Positions 1 through 8,808 of a stretch of 64,000 bases of DNA are shown piece after piece. The stretch is from Pilimelia anulata (GTDB taxonomy: Bacteria; Actinomycetota; Actinomycetes; Mycobacteriales; Micromonosporaceae): assembly GCF_014647895.1 (NCBI RefSeq), contig NZ_BMQB01000006.1, positions 62,001 through 126,000 on the forward strand. The letters run 5' to 3'. The notes beneath the pieces were generated by a model, which did not search any database, was not told the origin of the DNA, and saw only the letters and a program-made list of their open reading frames with translations. A program made the translations under genes and the position numbers. The stretch's first letter is position 1; every line of letters starts with the position of its first letter.

Positions 1-1089
1 TCGGAGGAAGTCGACCGGGTCGACCGCGCCGCCGCTGCTGCGGTCGCCGTTCAGGTGTACCTCGAAGTGCAGGTGCGGTCCGGACGAGTTGCCGCTCGTC
101 CCCACCTGCCCCACCGGGTACCCCGCCGGCACCGACTGCCCGACCTGGACGGTCGGCCGGCGCACCAGGTGACAGTAGCGGGTGATCACCTTGTCGGCGT
201 GGGTGATCTCCAGGTACCAGCCGCAGCCGGGCGTGCTCGGCGACCCGTCCCGGTCGCACCAGTACGACGGCCGGGAGTCGTTGTCGCACTCCAGGTGGGT
301 GACCACGCCCCCGGCGGCCGCCCGGATGGTGGTGTACCGGCGGGCGCCGAGGTCGATGCCGTGGTGGCTGGGCCGCTCCGCGGTCCGGAACCCGGACACC
401 ACCCCCGCCGGTACGGTCGGCGCCCAGCCGGAGGCGGCGATCTCGCCGCTGCCGGCGCAGGCCAGCGCCCCCGTCGCGGTGGCCGCCGCCCGGGCGGCGC
501 CGTCGGCGAGCGCGTTGACCACGTCGGTGGCGAGCGGCTCGTGCTTGGCGTACGCGTCGGGGTACGCGCTGCGCTGCACCCGCTGCGCGGCGACGGTCAG
601 CGCCAGCTTCTCCCAGCCGGACACCCGGACCAGCCGCTCGAAGAACTTCCGCGCCGTGTACGCCGGGTCGCGGAGCTGCCGCGGCGTCCCCCAGCCCATG
701 CTGGGCCGCTGCTGGAACAGCCCGATCGAGTCGTGGTCGTTGCTCGCGCCGAGGTGCCCGAGGTTGGTCAGCCGCGACTCCTGCATCGCGGTGGCCACGC
801 CGACGACCCACCCCCGCGGCGGTACCCGCATCTGCCGGCCGACCCGGATGATGACGGCCGAGTTGGTGAGCTGGTCGGTGCTCAGCCCCCGTACCGGGGG
901 CAGCTTGCCGGTCAGCGGCAGCAGCCCGCCCTGCCCGCAGTTGGCGAGCGCCTGCGCCGCGCTGGACTCGCGGGCCCCGCCGAAGTTGGTAATGATCACC
1001 GCGGCCGCGCCGCCCCCGCAGCAGAGCAGCGCGAGCGCGCCGGTCAGGGCGAGGGCGAGGGCGCCGCGGCGGATCGGGGGTCGATTCAC
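1..1089 (-). CDS. Cell-wall hydrolase: transglycosylase-like plus M23 peptidase (partial)
   Basis: The reading frame runs off the left edge, so the C-terminus is missing; 363 codons are visible. It starts at GTG 1089, preceded by GGGAGGGCGG. A hydrophobic segment near residues 9-33 anchors or exports the protein. Residues about 75-150 resemble a lysozyme-like fold (AMQESRL with a candidate catalytic Glu, then GLFQQRPSMGWG). Residues about 235 onward carry an M23 metallopeptidase domain with the zinc-binding HHGID and GPHLHFEV motifs. Two-domain wall hydrolases of this kind are the VirB1-like component of Gram-positive type IV secretion systems, cutting glycan and stem peptides so the channel can cross the wall. 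It is the last visible gene of the minus-strand secretion-like operon, 70 nt after the VirB8-like gene. The domain calls are firm; the role in secretion rests on context. Confidence 0.85.
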   Translation of the reverse strand, partial: MNRPPIRRGALALALTGALALLCCGGGAAAVIITNFGGARESSAAQALANCGQGGLLPLTGKLPPVRGLSTDQLTNSAVIIRVGRQMRVPPRGWVVGVATAMQESRLTNLGHLGASNDHDSIGLFQQRPSMGWGTPRQLRDPAYTARKFFERLVRVSGWEKLALTVAAQRVQRSAYPDAYAKHEPLATDVVNALADGAARAAATATGALACAGSGEIAASGWAPTVPAGVVSGFRTAERPSHHGIDLGARRYTTIRAAAGGVVTHLECDNDSRPSYWCDRDGSPSTPGCGWYLEITHADKVITRYCHLVRRPTVQVGQSVPAGYPVGQVGTSGNSSGPHLHFEVHLNGDRSSGGAVDPVDFLR

Positions 1090-1159
1090 GCCGCCCTCCC
1101 GCCGGTTCTTCGCCGCACCCGCCCGGCCCGCGCCGCACCGCGGGTCGGGGGTCGCGGGG

Positions 1160-1693
1160 TCATGTCGGTTCCCAGTCCACCGCGTCGACCAGCCACCGGC
1201 CGCCGTCGGCGAGCAGCCGCAGCTTGAGCTGGCCCCGCCGGGTCGGGACGGCCGCCTCGGCCAGGTACTCGTTCAGCGCCGTCACCGTCGCCGCGCCGCC
1301 GAGCGCAGTGGCGGGGACGCTGGCCGGGTCGGCGTCGGCGAACTTCTCCGCCAGCCCGGCCGTCATCATCGGCCGCAGCCGGTCCCGCCAGCCGGCCGGT
1401 TCGCGCGGCCCGGTCAGCCAGGTCGCCGCGAACGTGCGGGCGACCCGCTCCGGCGGGCTGGCGCCGGGCAGCGCGGCGAGCCGCGGCGCCGGCGGCGCCT
1501 TCTCGCCGTCGTCGCCGACCGTCGGGTGCACGGTCGGGATCGGGTCGACCGGCGGGCCGGTGCTCGCGTCCTGCCGGGGCGGCGCGAGCAGCGACGTGGT
1601 CGCGAGGATGCCGACGACGACCACCGCGAGGGCGAGCGCGACGCCGTACCGGGAGCGCAGGAAACCGACGAGCAGCCGGCCGGTCACGCGCAT
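1160..1693 (-). CDS. VirB8/TcpC-like bitopic membrane protein
   Basis: A 177-aa protein with a short cytoplasmic N-terminus, one transmembrane helix at residues about 17-36, a Pro-rich linker, and a compact outer domain from about residue 78 to the end. That domain has the look of an NTF2-like fold: an amphipathic helix ending in an aromatic (FAATWL), then a LKLRLLADGGRWLVDAV strand pair near the end. One TM helix plus an external NTF2-like domain is the architecture of VirB8 and of TcpC in Gram-positive conjugation systems. The gene follows the VirB6-like gene by 4 nt and precedes the wall hydrolase, fitting an assembly-scaffold role. The sequence is too divergent to name from motifs alone, so the call leans on architecture and neighbours. 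Confidence 0.6.
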   Translation of the reverse strand: MRVTGRLLVGFLRSRYGVALALAVVVVGILATTSLLAPPRQDASTGPPVDPIPTVHPTVGDDGEKAPPAPRLAALPGASPPERVARTFAATWLTGPREPAGWRDRLRPMMTAGLAEKFADADPASVPATALGGAATVTALNEYLAEAAVPTRRGQLKLRLLADGGRWLVDAVDWEPT

Positions 1694-1697
1694 CCCG

Positions 1698-3575
1698 TCA
1701 CCTCGCCTCGGCCCGCTGCCGCGGCGTGCTCGCCGGCACCTCGACCTCGCCCGCGCCCGGCCGGAAGACCGTCACCGTGGCCGGCTCGTCGGGCACGCCC
1801 GGTTCGGACCAGCCCGGCGTGGTCCGGGCCGGGCGCGGCCGGGTGCCGGTCTCCGGGCGGCCACCGTCGCTCGTGCTGCGCACCGGCTCGGTCCGCGGCG
1901 GCGGGCCGCCCTCGACCGCGCCGTCGCTGGTCGGGGCGACGCCGGGCGAGTCGATCCGGGCTTCCGGCCGGACGGTCGTCTGCGCGACGGACACCTGGTT
2001 GACCGTGAGCCGGTTCGGCCCGCCGTCGGTGAACAGCCGGCGGTGCCAGCTCCCGGCGCCGGCCACCACCCGGCTGGGGTTCTTCCCGCCCAGCTCGGTG
2101 ATCCGCCGGTACGGCCGCAGCAGCAGCCAGCCGACCACGCCGCACAGCCAGACCAGGGCGACCTGGAGCCAGCCGGGCAGCGTCGCCGTACCCATGATCA
2201 TGTCGACGGCGAACAGGTAGATCGCCGCGCCGGTGCCGAAGATGGCGATGTTGAACACCGCCGCCACGACCGCGTTGGCCAGCCGGCGCACGCCCGCGCC
2301 GGCCGGGCGGAGCAGGCCGATGGTGCCGAGCAGCGGCGCCGCGATCACCGCCCAGCGGAACAGCAGGAAGCCGAGCAGCACCAGCAGCGACGCGGTCAGG
2401 TCGAACATCGCGAACAGCAGCGCCGCCAGCAGCGCGATGAACCCGGCGCCGATCCGGTCCATGCCCTTGGCCCCGGTCAGGTACTGGTACGCCTCCGGGT
2501 CCTCGGTCTTGATCTGCCCGACGACCTTGCGCCACTGCGCGTTCTTCGCCGCGATCGTGGTCTCCCGGGTGCTCGGGTTGGCCCGGATCTTCGCGGCCTC
2601 GTCCCAGCTCAGCGCCTTCGCGTCGTACAGCGCCAGGCCGTACTTGCGGGCCGTGGTGCTCTCCGCGGAGCCGAGCAGCCCGCGCAGCCAGTTCTTGTAC
2701 AGCATCGACTCGGTGACCGTGTCCGACGCCCGGATCGCCGGGGGCCGGTGGTCCTTGCACGACTCCGGGTCGGCGTCGTCGCACTTCGGCAGGGCGACCG
2801 GCCGCGGCCCGACCGCCTCGTGCACCACGCCGAGCGAGCCGATCAGGGTGGCGTCGGCCAGGTTCGCCGACCGGACCGGCCACGCCGCGATCGCGGTCAC
2901 CGCGGTCATGACCAGCAGCGCCCAGCCGGCGGTGGTCAGCGCGCTGCTCATGTCGGACTGCCGGGACCGCCAGATCAGGTACAGCCCGACCACGCAGAGC
3001 GTGAGCAGCCCGAAGACGCTGAACACCTTCTCGTAGATCGCCCGGGTGGCGCCGGCGACCATCGGGTCGGCCCAGTTCCACATGCTGCGCGGGTCCCACG
3101 CGCGCTCGCGCAGCGCGTTCGACGCACCGATGATCATGGTGGCGCCCATGAACTCGATGTTCGCGATCTTGGTTTCCATCTGCATGTCGAGCAGCTCGGG
3201 GATACAGCCGGAGCTGGTGTTCGGGAAGTCGTAGCCGGCGTACGCGTACTGGCTGTACATGCCCTGCGGCCCGCCCCGCTCCGCCGACGCCGGCCGCGAC
3301 CCGAACCAGCCCGAGATGCCGGAGCCGGGGCTGTCCGGGACGGGCGCCTTCTCACACGCCTGGTCCGGCAGGTCCTTGAGCCTGGCCGCGCAGCCGCGGA
3401 AGTCGTTCTGCCACTGCGCCGGCGAGCACAGGTCGACCCGCGCGGCCGCCGCCGCCGCCCGGCCGCGCGCCGCCGCCGGGCTCGCCGGGGCGAGACAGGT
3501 CAGCGCCGCCACGAGGACCGCGAGGAGCGCGGCGACGCCCCGCCGCGGGGACCCGGACCCGACTCGCCTCGACAA
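1698..3575 (-). CDS. VirB6/TrbL-like polytopic membrane protein
   Basis: A 625-aa protein with a signal peptide (residues about 13-36, AAA-rich cleavage region), an extracytoplasmic stretch with several Cys residues (about 50-125), and five or six transmembrane helices near 183-202, 212-232, 374-392, 394-416, 433-456 and 466-487. A Pro/Thr-rich cytoplasmic tail of about 120 residues follows. A signal peptide, periplasm-facing Cys domain, clustered C-terminal helices and a disordered tail are usual for VirB6/TrbL channel subunits of type IV secretion systems. The start is TTG at 3575, 2 nt after the stop of the VirB4-like gene. A GAGGAGGG ribosome site lies inside the end of that gene, so the two are translationally coupled. 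Family membership is inferred from topology and operon position. Confidence 0.65.
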   Translation of the reverse strand: MSRRVGSGSPRRGVAALLAVLVAALTCLAPASPAAARGRAAAAAARVDLCSPAQWQNDFRGCAARLKDLPDQACEKAPVPDSPGSGISGWFGSRPASAERGGPQGMYSQYAYAGYDFPNTSSGCIPELLDMQMETKIANIEFMGATMIIGASNALRERAWDPRSMWNWADPMVAGATRAIYEKVFSVFGLLTLCVVGLYLIWRSRQSDMSSALTTAGWALLVMTAVTAIAAWPVRSANLADATLIGSLGVVHEAVGPRPVALPKCDDADPESCKDHRPPAIRASDTVTESMLYKNWLRGLLGSAESTTARKYGLALYDAKALSWDEAAKIRANPSTRETTIAAKNAQWRKVVGQIKTEDPEAYQYLTGAKGMDRIGAGFIALLAALLFAMFDLTASLLVLLGFLLFRWAVIAAPLLGTIGLLRPAGAGVRRLANAVVAAVFNIAIFGTGAAIYLFAVDMIMGTATLPGWLQVALVWLCGVVGWLLLRPYRRITELGGKNPSRVVAGAGSWHRRLFTDGGPNRLTVNQVSVAQTTVRPEARIDSPGVAPTSDGAVEGGPPPRTEPVRSTSDGGRPETGTRPRPARTTPGWSEPGVPDEPATVTVFRPGAGEVEVPASTPRQRAEAR

Positions 3576-3577
3576 TG

Positions 3578-6500
3578 TCAGCCCTCCTCGTCATCGCCGG
3601 TCGCCACGTCCGGCACCAGGCCGGGCCCGGCCTTCGCGGCCGGGGTGGTGTCGAGGTGCTGGAGCAGGCCCTCGACGTACGAGACGTCGACCCGCACCTT
3701 CTGTACCCGTCCGTCGGTGTCGCGCATGACGAACTCGCGGAAGCCCAGCCGGGCCGAGGACGCGGTGTCGACCTGGGACAGCGAGGCCAGCGTCGCCTCG
3801 TACCCGTCGCCGACCGGCACCCGCAGCAGGCGCAGCGCCTCCGAGGCGATCTCGCTGTCCTCGGCGATCCGGCCGACGAACACGGTCGACACCAGGTTCT
3901 GCACATCCAGGCCCAGGATGTCGCGCGGGTTCTGCGAGGCGACCAGCGCGGCCAGGTTCCACTTGCGGGAGTCGCGGGCCAGCCGGACGAGGAACGAGCG
4001 CCCCGAGCGCCACCCCTCCATGAAGTGCGCCTCGTCCAGCCCGACCAGCTTGCGCTGACTCATCGTGCCGCCGTAGCAGCGGCGGACCGCCAGCCGGTGC
4101 GCGGTGTGCAGCATCGGCAGCGCCAGCGCCTCCTCGGCCGACCAGTACTCCCGTTCGATCTTGAGGTCCGGCAGCCGGAGCCCGGCCATGGTGATCACGG
4201 TCAGCGCCGCGTCCGCGCCCAGCAGCCCCTCCGGCTGCCGGCCGAAGAACAGCAGCGCCAGCGGCATCTCGGCGGTGTCCAGCAGCAGGTCGGCCAGCTC
4301 CCGGGCCGCCTCGTCCTGGCCGCGCAGGCAGGTGATGACGTCGTCCAGGGTGGACGTCTCCTCGGCCGGGACCTGCCGGACCGCGTGCCGCAGCAGCGTC
4401 GCCGTCGACGCCTCCCGGGCCACCTGCGGCGGGACCAGCATCATGCAGATGTCCTGCACCAGCATCCGCCGCTCGGCCCGGGCGTTCGACACCGCGATCT
4501 CGAACTCCCGGTCGCCCGACGCGCCCGTCGCGAACTCCGTCCGGGTCGGCGTCGGGATCAGCGAGTACGGCGCCAGCGTCCCCTGCTCGGACCCGGTCAG
4601 GTTCAGCACCCGGCTGTACGGCCGCAGCTCCGGCATCGCGCACAGCCGGGCCAGCGGGCCGGACGGGTCCAGCAGCGTGACCTGCACGCCGCGCCGCGCC
4701 GCCAGGTAGCCCAGCGCGCCGAGCAGCGTCGACTTGCCGCCGCCCGGCTCGGCCACGAACACCGCCAGGCCGGACCGCTCCCGCACCTCCATCGGGAAGT
4801 GCAGGTCCAGGAACACCGGCCGCCGGCAGGTGCCGGCCGTGCGGCCGATCAGGTCGCCGCGCCGGTCGCCGACCGTGCTCGCCGCCTGCGGCAGCGCCGC
4901 CGCCAGCAGCTTCACCGGCATCCGGCGCAGGTACCCGGTGTTCGCCACCGGCTCGCCCGGGATGAACTCGCGGGCCAGCCAGTCCTGCTGCTTCGGGTGC
5001 TGCAACGACAGCCGCAGCTCCCGCGAGTACAACTGCATCAGCCGCCGGGCCCGCTCCAGGCACTCCTCCCGGGACCGCCCGCCGACCGCCACCCGGTGCC
5101 AGCCGTGCGCCCGGGCCGACTCCACCGGCAGGCCGGTGGTCATGTCGTCGCCGATGTGCAGGGCGCGCTTGGCCAGCCGCTCCAGCTCGGGCGGGGCGTC
5201 GATGCCGTGCTCGGCGTAGTCCTGCTGCTGCGACCGGATCATCCGCAGCCGGTGCTCGAGGTTCTTGAACGAATCGTTCGGCCCGAGGATGTCGATCCGG
5301 CTGGACAGCTCCATCGGCCACGGCAGCCGCTCGTGGAAGTGCAGCCACGGCTCGTGCCGCTCGGGGATCTCCAGCGGCTCCATCCGCCCGACCGTGAGCA
5401 CGGCGACGTGCCGCTCCTCGCCGGTCATCCGGTTCACCAGCTTGACCGTGCTGCCGTACGGCGTGCGGTACCGCTCGATCTGCTCGGTCAGCCCCAGCAG
5501 GTCGGCGGTGTCCCAGCGCCCGCCGGCGCCCGGCGACAGCGCGCCCGGCGGCGCCATGCACAGCGCCACCGACCGGTACAGCAGCCACTCCAGCTCGTGC
5601 GCGCTCGCCCGCCGCCCGCGCATGCCGAACGCGCCCAGCACCTCGTCGAACTGCTCGACCGTCCGGCTCATCCGCTTGCGCTCGGTGTCGGCGACGCCGC
5701 GGCCGAACGCCCGCAGCAGCCGCTCGCCCAGCGAGTCGCCCAGCGACCGCCGGTGGAACGTCACGCCCAGGTACGTCTGCCCCTCGGCGTGGTTCACCGA
5801 CAGCAGGTGCCGCTGCGCCGCCACCAGGTGGTCCGGCCAGGAGGTCGCCCCCGGTACGGCGGCCAGCGGCGCCGGGGTGTGCGCGTCCACGGTGCGCGCC
5901 CACTCGTCGGCCGGGAACGGCCGGGTCGTGCGGCGCAGGTGCAGCCGGAACCCGGCGAGGCCGGCGTACTGCTCGGAGATCGCCGACAGCAGCGCCTCCC
6001 GCTCGGCGTCCGGGCGGAACGCCCACCGCGCCTCGGGCAGCCAGTACCAGGCGGTGACCGTGTGCGGCGTGAAGGTCAGGTGCCCGGCGATCTCGGTGAT
6101 CGCCAGGTCCACGGCCGGGTCGCGGTCGCGGAACCGCGGCTTGCGCGGGGACGGCCGGCGGACGACGAGTTCGCCCCCGCCGCGGGACGACCGGCGGACG
6201 GTCGACGTCCGCTCCCGCGGCTGGCGCTCGCCCGGCTGGCGCTCGCCCGGCGGGCGGTTGCCGGGCTTGCGCTCGGGGCGGCGCTCGGCCGGCGCGGCGG
6301 TGCGGTCGCGCGGGTCGGCGGGGTCCTCGCGGTACCAGGCGTCGGCCGGGCGCTGGGCCGGTCGGCGGCCCGGCCGCTCGATTCCGGTGCCGATGCCGAT
6401 GCCGATGCCGGTGCCGTCGGCCGGCGGCCCGGTGGGACGGCGGGGGTTGTCGACCGGGCCCGCCGGGGCGGGGGCGATCGCGTACACGCCCGGCGCCTCC

Positions 6501-8134
6501 TCGGTCAGCGCCGGCCGTGCGCGGTCGACCGCGGCCCCACCCCGTCCGACCGCGGACCTGCCCTGCTCGACGGTCGATTCGCCGTGCCCGGTCGGCGTGC
6601 CGCGCCCGGGCGGTGTGCCGCGGCCGGCCGGCGGGGCTGTGGGGGCGGCCGCCGTCGGCTCGCGCGTCGGCGGGCCGGCGTCGAGCACGTCGACATCCAG
6701 TACGTCGACGTCGGCCGCGGCCGGGTCGAGCGGGCGGACGTCCAGCACGTCGGCGTCGAGCACCCCGGGGTGGTCGAGCACCCCGGGGTGGAGGACGTCG
6801 GCGTCGAGGGCGTCCCCGTCGAAGACGTCGGCGTCGTGCGGCCGGCCGGCCGGCGGGCCGGCCCGCCCGGGCAGCGGCGCGGACCCGACCACATCGGCCT
6901 TGATCACCTCGGCCTCGACCACGTCTGACCCGACCATGTCGGCCTCGACGACGTCGGCGTCGATCACGCCGCGGCCGCGCGGGCCGCGGTCGCGCACGGT
7001 GCGGATCCGGCCGACCGCCTCGGCGGCCGTCGTCCGGGCGCCGGCCCGCGGCGGGCCGCCGACACCGATCGCACCGGCCGCACCGCTGTCCGCGCGCCGG
7101 TCGTCGCCGGGCACCCGGCGTCCGTCGCGCGGGTCGCGTCCGGGCAGCTCGGCCGCACCGTCGCGACCGTGCTCCCGGGCCGCTCGCTCCCCGGCCGCCC
7201 GCCCACGGACGACCGGATCCCGCACCGCCCGACCCCGAGCCGCCGACTCCCGTGCCGACTGGTCCGGCGTCGCGGGCTCGCGCGCCGGCTGGTCCGGCGT
7301 CACGGACTCTCTCGCTGCCCCGTCCCGCGTCGCTCGGTCCCGCGTCGCTCGGTCCCGGGGGAGTGGCTCTGCCCCGGTCGGGTCGCCGGCGGCTTGCCGG
7401 GCGCTGGCCGGCTCGATGCCGTTCGGTCGGGTGCCGGGTGGGTCGACCAGCCCGGTCCAGGCGCTCTCGCGCGGCACCGGCCGCCGCCCCCCGGCCGCCC
7501 GGCCGCTGCCGGCCCGCACCGCGGAGTTGCGGGCGGCGTCCCGCGCGCCGGGGCCACCGGCGCCACCGAGGCCGGCGGCGCCACCGGGGCCGCCCGAGCC
7601 GGCCCGGCCGTCGGCGCTGTCCCGGTCGCTGCCCGCGCGCCGCGACGCGGCCCCGCGACCGGGATTGTCCCGGCCGGGTCGCTCGCGCCGGTCGCCGCCC
7701 ACCCGCCCGGCGTCGTCGCCGGGCCGTGCCCGCCCGGACTCGTCGGCCGGCCGCGCCCGCTCGCCGGCCCGTCGGCCCGGCCGCGACTCCGCGTCCGCTC
7801 CGTCGCCCGGTCCGGCGCCGGGTCGCTCGGCGGTGCCGCGGGCGCCGAGCGCCCGCCGGTCGGCGGCGCGGCGGGTCGCGGCCGGCGCGCCGGCATGCGG
7901 CTCCGGCCGCTGCGGCGCGCGCGCCGGCTCCTCGGCGAACAAATCGAGGAACGGCGACTCGATGTCCAGCTCGGACGGTGCGCCGGCGTCCGGCCGGGGC
8001 GCGAGCGGCGGGCGCGGCGGGCTGCCGACCGCGCGGAACACCGCCACCGCGCCGTGCCCCGGGCTCGTCACGAGGTCGCCCTCGATGATCCGGTCGTCGT
8101 CGGTACCGCGATGGTCGGGCGTGGAATCCGTCAC
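3578..8134 (-). CDS. VirB4-like type IV secretion ATPase with long disordered N-terminal extension
   Basis: A 1,518-aa protein. Residues about 660-1510 form a VirB4/TraE-type unit: a substrate/membrane-interface domain, then a RecA-like motor with Walker A (PGGGKSTL, near residue 1130), Walker B (LVGLDEAH, near 1365) and a downstream SQNPRD motif (near 1395). VirB4 ATPases energise pilus assembly and transfer in type IV secretion. The first 650 residues are unusual for the family: Arg/Ala/Gly/Pro-rich, with runs of 5-residue repeats of RDRAT type (about 255-320) and ADVVE type (about 391-480). The GTG start overlaps the stop of the upstream PrgI-like gene by 4 nt. Typical VirB4 proteins are 700-900 aa, so the extension nearly doubles it. 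The ATPase call is secure; the role of the extension is unknown. Confidence 0.85.
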   Translation of the reverse strand: MTDSTPDHRGTDDDRIIEGDLVTSPGHGAVAVFRAVGSPPRPPLAPRPDAGAPSELDIESPFLDLFAEEPARAPQRPEPHAGAPAATRRAADRRALGARGTAERPGAGPGDGADAESRPGRRAGERARPADESGRARPGDDAGRVGGDRRERPGRDNPGRGAASRRAGSDRDSADGRAGSGGPGGAAGLGGAGGPGARDAARNSAVRAGSGRAAGGRRPVPRESAWTGLVDPPGTRPNGIEPASARQAAGDPTGAEPLPRDRATRDRATRDGAARESVTPDQPAREPATPDQSARESAARGRAVRDPVVRGRAAGERAAREHGRDGAAELPGRDPRDGRRVPGDDRRADSGAAGAIGVGGPPRAGARTTAAEAVGRIRTVRDRGPRGRGVIDADVVEADMVGSDVVEAEVIKADVVGSAPLPGRAGPPAGRPHDADVFDGDALDADVLHPGVLDHPGVLDADVLDVRPLDPAAADVDVLDVDVLDAGPPTREPTAAAPTAPPAGRGTPPGRGTPTGHGESTVEQGRSAVGRGGAAVDRARPALTEEAPGVYAIAPAPAGPVDNPRRPTGPPADGTGIGIGIGTGIERPGRRPAQRPADAWYREDPADPRDRTAAPAERRPERKPGNRPPGERQPGERQPRERTSTVRRSSRGGGELVVRRPSPRKPRFRDRDPAVDLAITEIAGHLTFTPHTVTAWYWLPEARWAFRPDAEREALLSAISEQYAGLAGFRLHLRRTTRPFPADEWARTVDAHTPAPLAAVPGATSWPDHLVAAQRHLLSVNHAEGQTYLGVTFHRRSLGDSLGERLLRAFGRGVADTERKRMSRTVEQFDEVLGAFGMRGRRASAHELEWLLYRSVALCMAPPGALSPGAGGRWDTADLLGLTEQIERYRTPYGSTVKLVNRMTGEERHVAVLTVGRMEPLEIPERHEPWLHFHERLPWPMELSSRIDILGPNDSFKNLEHRLRMIRSQQQDYAEHGIDAPPELERLAKRALHIGDDMTTGLPVESARAHGWHRVAVGGRSREECLERARRLMQLYSRELRLSLQHPKQQDWLAREFIPGEPVANTGYLRRMPVKLLAAALPQAASTVGDRRGDLIGRTAGTCRRPVFLDLHFPMEVRERSGLAVFVAEPGGGKSTLLGALGYLAARRGVQVTLLDPSGPLARLCAMPELRPYSRVLNLTGSEQGTLAPYSLIPTPTRTEFATGASGDREFEIAVSNARAERRMLVQDICMMLVPPQVAREASTATLLRHAVRQVPAEETSTLDDVITCLRGQDEAARELADLLLDTAEMPLALLFFGRQPEGLLGADAALTVITMAGLRLPDLKIEREYWSAEEALALPMLHTAHRLAVRRCYGGTMSQRKLVGLDEAHFMEGWRSGRSFLVRLARDSRKWNLAALVASQNPRDILGLDVQNLVSTVFVGRIAEDSEIASEALRLLRVPVGDGYEATLASLSQVDTASSARLGFREFVMRDTDGRVQKVRVDVSYVEGLLQHLDTTPAAKAGPGLVPDVATGDDEEG

Positions 8135-8493
8135 GTCAGCTCCTGCCGCACTCGTATCCGGTTCGCCACCAACCGGGGGTCACGCTGCTCCACCGCGGGT
8201 TCGCGGGTGCGTCGCCAGTCGGTCAGCGCCGTGCGGATCACCGCGCGGGCCGGGCGGTCGGGGTCGACGTGGCGGAAGACGAACGAGGTGGTCACCATCG
8301 CCAGGGCGATGGGCCAGGCAGGGAAGATCTCGACCTCCTGGGTGAACAGCCAGGAGACGAACATGTACGCGGGCACCAGGATGATGAACAGGCCGTACTG
8401 CGCGTACGGCAGGTGCACCGGCAGCGTGTAGCCGGGGGGACCCAGGTAGACGAGGCGGGCCCGGTAGATGTCGTCGTCGGTACGCAGCCGCAT
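8131..8493 (-). CDS. PrgI/VirB3-like small membrane protein
   Basis: A 120-aa protein with a short N-terminus, two adjacent transmembrane helices (about residues 29-48 and 53-72) and a basic cytoplasmic tail that begins RHVDPDRPAR. Length, tandem helices and a position directly before a VirB4 ATPase are the marks of VirB3/PrgI proteins, which dock VirB4 at the membrane. ATG 8493 lies 6 nt after the stop of the VirB2-like gene, and the stop overlaps the VirB4 start (GTGA). It is known that VirB3 and VirB4 are sometimes fused; here they are separate but coupled. The sequence alone would not identify it, so confidence comes from context. Confidence 0.6.
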   Translation of the reverse strand: MRLRTDDDIYRARLVYLGPPGYTLPVHLPYAQYGLFIILVPAYMFVSWLFTQEVEIFPAWPIALAMVTTSFVFRHVDPDRPARAVIRTALTDWRRTREPAVEQRDPRLVANRIRVRQELT

Positions 8494-8499
8494 GCCGAC

Positions 8500-8808
8500 C
8501 TACTTGAACATCAGGCCGATGAGGTACTCGCCGACGAAGAACATCGTCGCGGCGCCGGCGATGAACCCGAGCCCCACGATCGCGATGGCCGAGCTGGTCA
8601 GCACCTTGCTGATCTCGCCGCGGCTGGCCCGGCCGATGAAGATGATGCCGAGGATGGCGAGCAGGATCGGCGCGATCTTGCTGGCGAAGAAGCTGACGAC
8701 GCCCTCGGTGTTGACGCCCTTCGGCGGGGCGGCGGCGTGGAGCGCGAGCAGTGCCTCGCGCGGGTCGCCGACGGACCACGCCGCGTGCACGAGATCGCTG
8801 GCGCTCAT
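8500..8808 (-). CDS. VirB2/TrbC-like pilin-type small membrane protein
   Basis: A 102-aa protein and the first gene of the minus-strand operon. The N-terminal 35 residues are polar. Two hydrophobic helices follow (about 38-57, APILLAILGIIFIG, and about 67-98, AIAIVGLGFIAGAATMFF), joined by a short basic/polar loop. This is the usual shape of VirB2/TrbC pilin precursors and of the small two-helix proteins found first in Gram-positive type IV clusters. ATG 8808 is preceded by ACGGAGTGTT, an adequate ribosome site. No obvious signal-peptidase site is visible, so it may be a membrane ring subunit rather than a processed pilin. Confidence 0.6.
   Translation of the reverse strand: MSASDLVHAAWSVGDPREALLALHAAAPPKGVNTEGVVSFFASKIAPILLAILGIIFIGRASRGEISKVLTSSAIAIVGLGFIAGAATMFFVGEYLIGLMFK

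Noticed and set aside
1..8808. Integrative conjugative element
   Set aside because: No integrase, relaxase, tRNA gene or direct-repeat att sites are visible, and base composition matches the chromosome.
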